From NCBI RefSeq assembly GCF_040675875.1, contig NZ_JBEGII010000001.1, positions 3,100,001 to 3,164,000 of the forward strand: a stretch of DNA of 64,000 nucleotides, given 5' to 3'. Source of the stretch: Microbacterium sp. LWO12-1.2 (lineage in GTDB: Bacteria > Actinomycetota > Actinomycetes > Actinomycetales > Microbacteriaceae). The stretch's first letter is position 1, and every line of letters starts with the position of its first letter. This document shows positions 58,527 through 64,000 of this stretch, in pieces. The translations under genes were made by a program, and so were the position numbers. The notes beneath the pieces are model-generated. The model was given only the letters and a program-made list of their open reading frames with translations, was not told where the DNA came from and did no database searches.

Positions 58527-61500
58527 TCATGCGGTGCGTCGGCGGCGGATCGCCTGCCACGCACCGAGTCCTGTCATCAGCACCAGGAGGCCGCCACCGA
58601 TCATCAGCAGATGGTCAGCGCCGAACCCACCCGTGAACGGCAGCACGGGCGTCGGCTGCTGAGTGTTGACGATGTCGTCGAGCACCGTGACAGAGGTCGT
58701 ATCGAGCACCGTCACGAGAATCGGCGTGGGATCGAGCACGAACCCGACCGGAGCGCGCGTCTCAACGAGGCGGTACTCGCCCGGAGTCAGTCCCTCGACG
58801 AGGAACTGACCACCCACCGGATCGGTGTCCGTTCCGGTGCACGGAACCTCGACGCAGTCCACGACGGCGACCGCGGGACCGGCCGGTTCACCGTCACCGT
58901 CCAGCGGAGTCAGCTCCCACTCGGCGCCGGTCAACAGCTCGGCATCGGCCGTGTCGCCGACCTTGTTCCACTGCAGGGCTGCCGAGATCGGGTTCACGAC
59001 AGTCGTATCGAAGAACGCGTTGCGGAGTTCACCGGCCGCATCCTCGTCCACCACCACCGCGTAGCTGACCTCCACCGTCTCGCCCGCAGGCAGAGCACCC
59101 GTCCACGTCAGCGTCTCCGCCACCGGGTCGAATACGACCACACCCAGACCCGCCGGGCTGACCGCGATCGAACCGACATCGAGCGTCGCATCGTCGACCA
59201 CATCACTCAGGTCATCGACAGCTGAGAACGATGCCGCGTCGACCGCGCCCGTGTTCGACACCGAGATCGTGTAGATCACCGTGTCTCCCGGTGCGACGAG
59301 CACACCGTCGCCGACATCGCTCGTCTTCGACCACTCGATGATCGGATGCTCCACCCGCACGTCCGGCTCCACCAGCAGGTTTCCCACCGTGCCCGTCGCA
59401 TCATCATCGATGAGCACCGTGTAGGTCACCATCGCCGTCGTCCCGCCGTCCATCGGCACCGCAGGCGTCGACTGCCAGCTGAACTCCGTGTCACCACCCG
59501 TGAAGAGGACCTCGCCACACGAGTTCGCAACCGGTGCACACGTGACCGAAGGAGGAGCCACAAGTGTCGCCTTGTCGAGCACTTCCGACATGTCATCCGT
59601 GACCAGGCCGTCTTCCGACACCACCGTGCCGGTGTTCTCGATCGTGACCGCATACGTGATCTCATCGCCCGGCTTCACCGCCGTGCCGGGGGTCGGATCA
59701 GACGACTTGTCGAACGTGAGCTCCGGCACCTGGAGGGGGCTCACGCAGCCGAGGCCCGTGCCGCCGGCACCACCGGTCCCCGAGGGCAGGTTGTTCTTCG
59801 GGTTCGTGATCGACGTGCCGCCGTTGCCACCACCGAGCTCGAACGTCACGTTCGGGGCACCATCGGCCGGGCAGCTCGTCGGTGCGTCGAGCAGCTCGAC
59901 CCAGATGCCTCCGGCCCCACCGCCGCCTCCTGAGACACCGGCGTGGTAGAGGTTCGCCGTCGGCGCGCCACCGATCCCGCCGTTCGCGGTCAGCAGCAGC
60001 GGCGCATCCACCGACTGCGCGCGTACGCGCATCTGGCCACCCGCGCCGCCCCCCGAACCGGAATGGGCACCTCCTCCGGCCGGACTCGCGCCCTGGCCGC
60101 CGTCGGCGCGGACGGCACCCGCACCCTCGATCGAGGCGAAGTCGAGGAACACGATGCCGCCACCGGCACCCCCATCGCTGAAGCCGGACTCCTGACTACC
60201 GCGTCCGCCGGCACCGCCCATCATGAGACGCGGGTTCGCCAGGTTCAGGTAGTGGGCGGAATCAGGGAGCGGCGCCGCGACGGCGGTGTTGCCGTCGCCT
60301 CCTGCCGGGTACGGCACGTTCGCCTGTCCGACACCGCCGGTACCACCGGATCCGCCGCCGGTCCAGCTGCCGCCGCCACCACCGCCGGAGGAGTCGTCGC
60401 CCCCGGAGCTGTTCGACGGCGCGCCGCCGCCTCCGCCGTAGGACCCGCCTCCGCCGCCGGCACTGCCTTCGTTGGCACTCGTGATCGGGTCGGAACCGCT
60501 CGCCCCGCCGATCAGACCGTCGCCGCCGTTCGCCACTCCGCGAGTTCCACCGCCACCGGCGCCGATGTATCGCGCCAGGTTCTCGGCGATGACGTCACCG
60601 CCGGCGCCACCGCCATCGGTGCCGCCACCACCACCCGATGCGCCGGACGAGATGCTCGCGACGACGTCTGCGCCACCGCCGCCCCCGCCGCCGATCACTC
60701 CACCGCCGCCGCCGGCGCCGCTGGGTGTACCACCGTAGAAGAATGGAGTTCCCGCCGCCGCGCCGTTCGTGCCCGGGGCTTCGGCGGCTGATTCTGCCGA
60801 CCCTCCCCCGGCGATTCCGCCACCCGCACCGGCGGTGCCGACGGCGCCACCGCCACCACCGCCGACGCCGCCTCCGCCCGCTCCGGCGATGTTCGCCGCG
60901 GGACCGGAGATCGACCCATTCTGACCACGCCCTGTCGGCGTTCCGGGCCCGGTGCTGGCGCTGGTGGTCACAGCGCTGGTCGGCGGCAGGGCGCTCGTGA
61001 ATCCGGCACCGCTGGCGTCGATATCGCCGTCGAGCTCGAGCGCTCCCCCCGACAGGGCGATCACTCCCCCCGTGGCGCCGTCCCACGGGGCGGCGGTGAT
61101 GTCGCCCACGATCGTCGTGCTGGCGGGATCGTGCACCAGGCGCACCAACTGCACCGCCTCCGAGCCCGGGGAGTACGTGCGCGTGATCGCGGAGAGACCG
61201 ATGTCCGCCCCCGAGATCGAGGTGATGGTCGCGACGTCGTAGTTGCCCATGTTCGACCCCGCCACGGCGGGCGAGACACCCGTCATCTGCACGAGCATCA
61301 CCCGATCGCCGACAGCGAAGGAAGCGGATGCTCCGCGCGGCGCACCGCTGACGGTGACGACCCCTCCGGCGATACCGGAAACGGCCTGATACGTGTTCAC
61401 GACACCACTGACGGGCGCGGCGACAGCCGAAGAGGCCCCGATCACCGAGGGCACCAGCGCCCCCGCCGCGATCGCGCATGCTAGCGGGATCACCTGCCAG

Positions 61501-61577
61501 GCGCGAACCCTGGACAGTGGTCTACGGTTGCCGGGTCGCGGCGCCCGGCGACGGCGCGGTGCATGGCTCATGGACAT
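58527..61577 (-). CDS. Large Gly-rich LPFTG surface adhesin (probable pilus tip protein)
   Basis: The 1016-aa protein has a signal peptide, an N-terminal beta domain of about 150 residues (VNTYQAVSGIAGGVVTVSG), a long Gly-rich region (about 200-560) with GGGGG-type runs like fungal or plant Gly-rich surface proteins, two DUF11-type repeats (TPGTAVKPGDEITYAVTIENTG; DGVLVAPGDTVIYTISVSNTG), a Cna-B domain with E-box YRLVETRAPVGF, and LPFTG (979-983) plus membrane tail. The ATG at 61577 has GGAG eight bases upstream; MSHAPRR two codons in is possible. It is the first gene of the pilus operon and likely the tip or minor subunit. Confidence 0.9.
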   Translation of the reverse strand: MSMSHAPRRRRAPRPGNRRPLSRVRAWQVIPLACAIAAGALVPSVIGASSAVAAPVSGVVNTYQAVSGIAGGVVTVSGAPRGASASFAVGDRVMLVQMTGVSPAVAGSNMGNYDVATITSISGADIGLSAITRTYSPGSEAVQLVRLVHDPASTTIVGDITAAPWDGATGGVIALSGGALELDGDIDASGAGFTSALPPTSAVTTSASTGPGTPTGRGQNGSISGPAANIAGAGGGGVGGGGGGAVGTAGAGGGIAGGGSAESAAEAPGTNGAAAGTPFFYGGTPSGAGGGGGVIGGGGGGGADVVASISSGASGGGGGTDGGGAGGDVIAENLARYIGAGGGGTRGVANGGDGLIGGASGSDPITSANEGSAGGGGGSYGGGGGAPSNSSGGDDSSGGGGGGSWTGGGSGGTGGVGQANVPYPAGGDGNTAVAAPLPDSAHYLNLANPRLMMGGAGGRGSQESGFSDGGAGGGIVFLDFASIEGAGAVRADGGQGASPAGGGAHSGSGGGAGGQMRVRAQSVDAPLLLTANGGIGGAPTANLYHAGVSGGGGGAGGIWVELLDAPTSCPADGAPNVTFELGGGNGGTSITNPKNNLPSGTGGAGGTGLGCVSPLQVPELTFDKSSDPTPGTAVKPGDEITYAVTIENTGTVVSEDGLVTDDMSEVLDKATLVAPPSVTCAPVANSCGEVLFTGGDTEFSWQSTPAVPMDGGTTAMVTYTVLIDDDATGTVGNLLVEPDVRVEHPIIEWSKTSDVGDGVLVAPGDTVIYTISVSNTGAVDAASFSAVDDLSDVVDDATLDVGSIAVSPAGLGVVVFDPVAETLTWTGALPAGETVEVSYAVVVDEDAAGELRNAFFDTTVVNPISAALQWNKVGDTADAELLTGAEWELTPLDGDGEPAGPAVAVVDCVEVPCTGTDTDPVGGQFLVEGLTPGEYRLVETRAPVGFVLDPTPILVTVLDTTSVTVLDDIVNTQQPTPVLPFTGGFGADHLLMIGGGLLVLMTGLGAWQAIRRRRTA

Positions 61578-61826
61578 GGCGTGTTCTCCCCCAGAATGTG
61601 GCGAGGACGGCACGGCGATCATTCACCGGCTCCTCGTGCGGCGGTTCAGGCTAGAACGACCGACCATCACGCCGGAACAGTGCCGAGACTGCGCCACCGT
61701 TGCGCCACCGAACTCACCGTGATCCCGCGGGATGCGGGCGTGCTCCGCCGTCCGCATCCGACGCTTCGCCGCACTCTTCCGCTGCCTCGGCCCGCGTCAC
61801 TATGCTGTGGCTGGGAAGGCTGGGGC

Positions 61827-62537
61827 ATGACCGATCTGAGTGAACAAGCCGGCGATGCCGCACGGCGCCGGCTGACTCTGCTGCTGCGCGCCGCGATCAC
61901 CCGGGGGGACTATCCCGACCGTCTGCCGACCGACGATGAGCTCGCGGCTGCCTACGATGTGCCGCGCGCCGTGGTGCGCGATGCGCTGACCGCACTGTCG
62001 GATGTCGGCATCCTCACCCGCACCCGTGGCATGGGGACCCTGCCGACCGACAACCGGCCCGCGTCCTTCAACCTGCTGTCGATGCAGGTCGAAGGCGGGG
62101 TGCCGCAGTACAGCATGCATCCGCGCGTGATCGACATCGCCACGGTGCCGACTCCGGAGATGGTGGCGGCACGTCTGCCCACTGCGGGCGCTGAGGTGCT
62201 GCGCGTCGAGTACCTCTCGATGCCCGATGAGCAGATCGACGGCGTCTCGACCGGGTTCTTCGTGCTGCCGAAGGCCGAGCCCTTGCGGACCGCCGACTTC
62301 GGAGACAACGTCTACAGCTTCCTGGCCGCGGCGGGGCTCGCCGTGTCGGCGACCGACTTCGTGATCGGAGCGATCACGGCCGGCGACTCCCTGGCGCTGC
62401 GGCTGCGGGCCCGAGCCGCGAGTGCCGTGCTGTTCCTCGAACAGACCATCTACGACGACGCGGGTGATCCGCTGAGCTTCTCGGTGGTCGCGATGCGGGG
62501 CGACAGACTGGCCGTGTTCTCGCACGCCCACGGCTGA
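61827..62537 (+). CDS. GntR/HutC-family regulator with UTRA-like domain, paralogue 1
   Basis: The 236-aa protein has a GntR winged helix (ITRGDYPDRLPTDDELAAAYDVPRAVVRDALTALSDVGIL) and a C-terminal UTRA-like ligand domain (EVLRVEYLSMPDEQIDGVST, then FVIGAITAGDSLALRLRARAASAVLFLEQTIYD). It is divergent from the pilus adhesin gene, separated by 249 bases that show no gene or clear palindrome, so pilus control is conceivable. GGGAAGG precedes the ATG. It is clearly homologous over its full length to the second regulator at 62798. Confidence 0.87.
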   Translation: MTDLSEQAGDAARRRLTLLLRAAITRGDYPDRLPTDDELAAAYDVPRAVVRDALTALSDVGILTRTRGMGTLPTDNRPASFNLLSMQVEGGVPQYSMHPRVIDIATVPTPEMVAARLPTAGAEVLRVEYLSMPDEQIDGVSTGFFVLPKAEPLRTADFGDNVYSFLAAAGLAVSATDFVIGAITAGDSLALRLRARAASAVLFLEQTIYDDAGDPLSFSVVAMRGDRLAVFSHAHG

Positions 62538-62544
62538 CGCCGGC

Positions 62545-62581
62545 GCTCACCCGCCGGCGAGGTGGGGTCCGGCGGGTGAGC
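62545..62581. terminator. Perfect 13-bp hairpin between the two GntR genes
   Basis: GCTCACCCGCCGG (62545-62557) pairs fully with 62569-62581 eight bases after the stop of the first GntR gene, between two converging genes. It can serve as a terminator in both directions. The rest of the 260-base gap shows nothing recognisable. Confidence 0.7.
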
Positions 62582-62797
62582 GGTCGTCGCCGGTGCCTGC
62601 ACCATCGACGACGGCGGCCATAGGAATCTCCGCTGGGCCGGAGATTCTTCGGGTCGCGCTGCTCCCCTCCGGATCTCCGAAGGTGGATCATCGCTCGCCA
62701 CGAGGCTACGACGCTCCGCGCCATGACGACAACGGCGCCGCGACTGCGCCTGGATTGCGCCGCTCGATGCCGCAAGAACACCGGGTGGAAGCGGATG

Positions 62798-63589
62798 CTA
62801 CGCCGTCGGAGCGCCCTCTTCCGCGGCATCCTGAACGGCATCTCCGTCGACGGGTCGCACGCCTGCCGTGACGTTGTGGGCGAAGTAGCGCACCCGGTCA
62901 CCGCGTTGGGCGACGGTCGAGAAGCAGATCGCCACACCCGCCTCGTCGTACATGATCTGCTCGAGGGTGAGCACCGGCGCTCCCGGTTCCATGGCCAGAC
63001 GCCCGGCCGTGAACGGGTCGGCCTCGGCCGCACCGATGAGCAGTTCACTCGCCGACAGGCGGATGCCACCGTTCGCGAGGAATGCGTAGATGTTGTGGCC
63101 GAAGTCCGCATCGCGCAGCGCATCGGCACGCGGCAGCACGAAGTAGTTGGTCGACACGGCCCCGGGGAACTCCTGCGCCACCGCGATGTACTCGACGCGC
63201 AGCACCTCAGGCCCGCACTCCGGGATCCGTGCGGCGACCACCGGCGGGGTACGGATCACCGACCGGTCCGTCACGCGCGGATAGGTGGACTGCTCGGGGA
63301 CCCCGTCGACGCCGTGGAACGCCCGGAGGCCGAAGATCGACGGAAGCACCCCGGTGCGGGTGCCCAGCCCTGGCTCTCGGGACACGACCCCCGACTCGGC
63401 CAGCTCGCGCAGCGAGTCCCGCACGACCGCGCGCGTGGCACCGGCCGCGTCCATCAGTTCCCATTCCCGAGGAAGCCGACCTCGGGGATAGTCGCCGCGG
63501 CCGATCGCCGACCGCAGCAGAAGGTTCAGTCTGCGCCGTTCGGCATTGCCGTCCGGTTCGCGCAGATGCTGCGATGCATCCCGTTTCAC
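62798..63589 (-). CDS. GntR/HutC-family regulator with UTRA-like domain, paralogue 2
   Basis: The 263-aa protein parallels the regulator at 61827: HTH (IGRGDYPRGRLPREWELMDAAGATRAVVRDSLRELAESGVV) and ligand domain with matching text (NYFVLPRADALRDADFGHNIYAFLANGGIRLSASELLIGAAEADPF). A charged 17-residue C-terminal extension is unique to it. The pair probably arose by inversion-duplication, since they face each other. The ligand is unknown; HutC-type domains bind sugars, histidine intermediates or other small molecules. Confidence 0.86.
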   Translation of the reverse strand: MKRDASQHLREPDGNAERRRLNLLLRSAIGRGDYPRGRLPREWELMDAAGATRAVVRDSLRELAESGVVSREPGLGTRTGVLPSIFGLRAFHGVDGVPEQSTYPRVTDRSVIRTPPVVAARIPECGPEVLRVEYIAVAQEFPGAVSTNYFVLPRADALRDADFGHNIYAFLANGGIRLSASELLIGAAEADPFTAGRLAMEPGAPVLTLEQIMYDEAGVAICFSTVAQRGDRVRYFAHNVTAGVRPVDGDAVQDAAEEGAPTA

Positions 63590-63644
63590 GACGCTCAGTG
63601 TAGCCAGCGAGGTGCGCCGCGCGACAGGCCGTTAGCATTCAAGG

Positions 63645-63872
63645 ATGACGAACTCCGCTCCGATCGACGACGTATCCATCGGCGGCGACATGATCCGCCT
63701 CGGCCAGTTCCTGAAGTACTCGGGTCTGCTCGACTCCGGCGGCGACGCCAAGGAGGTCGTGATCGACGGCTACGTGACCGTCAACGGCGAGGTCGACCGC
63801 CGCCGCGGGCGCCAGTTGCACGACGGCGACCTGGTGAGCTTCGAAGGCCGCACGGTCCGCGTCCGCCCCTGA
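63645..63872 (+). CDS. S4-domain RNA-binding protein (YbcJ/YaaA type)
   Basis: The 75-aa protein is almost only an S4 fold: IRLGQFLKYSGLLDSGGDAKEVVIDGYVTVNGEVDRRRGRQLHDGDLV. Small free-standing S4 proteins bind structured RNA and are linked to ribosome quality control or assembly in other bacteria. The ATG at 63645 follows a divergent gap of 55 bases from the GntR gene. No operon partner is visible within the window. Confidence 0.88.
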   Translation: MTNSAPIDDVSIGGDMIRLGQFLKYSGLLDSGGDAKEVVIDGYVTVNGEVDRRRGRQLHDGDLVSFEGRTVRVRP

Positions 63873-63906
63873 CCGGGCATCGCCACCGAAGAGCAGATGA
63901 TCGCGT

Positions 63907-64000
63907 TCAGGGCACCCGTGACCCTGAGGTCTTCTCGCTGAGGAACTGCGCCGAGAGCGACGTGTTCACGTAAGTCTCCCCCAACGCCCCGCCGGCGGTC
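63907..64000 (-). CDS. Possible C-terminal end of a gene cut by the right edge
   Basis: The minus-strand frame ending in TGA at 63907 reads GGALGETYVNTSLSAQFLSEK before TSGSRVP and is open to the edge of the window. Codon positions look coding (many G/C third bases, few stops in 31 codons), but the stretch is too short to assign a family. The plus strand here is also open, so the call is weak. Confidence 0.3.
   Translation of the reverse strand, partial: TAGGALGETYVNTSLSAQFLSEKTSGSRVP

Noticed and set aside
58527..61577. GC-rich repeats in the adhesin gene as a CRISPR or tandem repeat array
   Set aside because: The repetition is in-frame Gly codon runs of variable length; there are no constant repeats with unique spacers.

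Overview
The window reads as a chromosomal segment of a high-G+C actinobacterium, most likely a Microbacteriaceae member such as Microbacterium. This is inferred from the very high GC at third codon positions, dense operons with ATGA/GTGA start-stop overlaps, frequent GTG starts, a Fur-catalase pair, a class C sortase pilus locus and several families of short intergenic palindromes. No tRNA, rRNA, integrase, transposase, phage or CRISPR was recognised.

Layout. 1-5 kb: partial SDR, MerR regulator, Fur regulator with catalase, HxlR regulator divergent from DoxX. 4.8-11.4 kb: a minus-strand operon resembling gamma-glutamyl polyamine/amine catabolism (APC permease, peptidase C26 hydrolase, SDR, glutamine-synthetase-like ligase, aldehyde dehydrogenase, FadR-type regulator) behind a strong 12+12 bp palindrome. 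11.8-19.2 kb: an alpha/beta hydrolase, then an operon (amidohydrolase, MIP18/DUF59 protein, Zn-alcohol dehydrogenase, GldA-like dehydrogenase, GlpF-like channel) divergent from an AcoR/MimR-type regulator. The first three genes resemble the accessory part of propane monooxygenase operons, but no monooxygenase is present. 19.3-25 kb: msrBA, membrane proteins, and an ECF41-type sigma factor (SigJ) facing an epimerase-like SDR that carries a matching promoter.

25.0-32.0 kb: a visibly lower-GC island with six translationally coupled genes. They encode a SidA/PvdA-family N-hydroxylase, an APH-fold kinase-like protein, an ATP-grasp ligase, a peroxiredoxin, a second ATP-grasp ligase of BacD type and an MFS exporter. 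I read this as an NRPS-independent cluster that makes and exports a small N-oxygenated peptide. It is the best candidate here for an undescribed system. The hydroxylase lacks a substrate-binding Asn that I expect in ornithine/lysine hydroxylases.

32-41.6 kb: GNAT acetyltransferase, PnuC, small membrane proteins, an XRE regulator facing an SDR, then a minus-strand operon that joins an S-adenosylhomocysteinase homologue, an amidohydrolase and a DUF985 cupin to a polar amino-acid-type ABC importer. 41.9-49.4 kb: oligopeptide-type ABC importer, LysR regulator, nitrilase-family amidase and HpcH/HpaI aldolase. 49.7-51.5 kb: AhpD-like protein, haem-oxygenase-fold iron redox enzyme and CDGSH protein.

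51.6-54.5 kb: an OmpR-type two-component system next to a PepSY-like acidic membrane protein, with CTTCAG direct repeats in front of both. 54.6-61.6 kb: a minus-strand sortase pilus operon of a 1016-aa Gly-rich LPFTG adhesin, a major pilin, a class C sortase and, unusually, a membrane-anchored lysyl oxidase homologue with copper ligands and quinone-forming residues conserved. Strong hairpins separate the pilus genes. 61.8-64 kb: two paralogous GntR/UTRA regulators, an S4-domain protein and a possible gene tail at the right edge.
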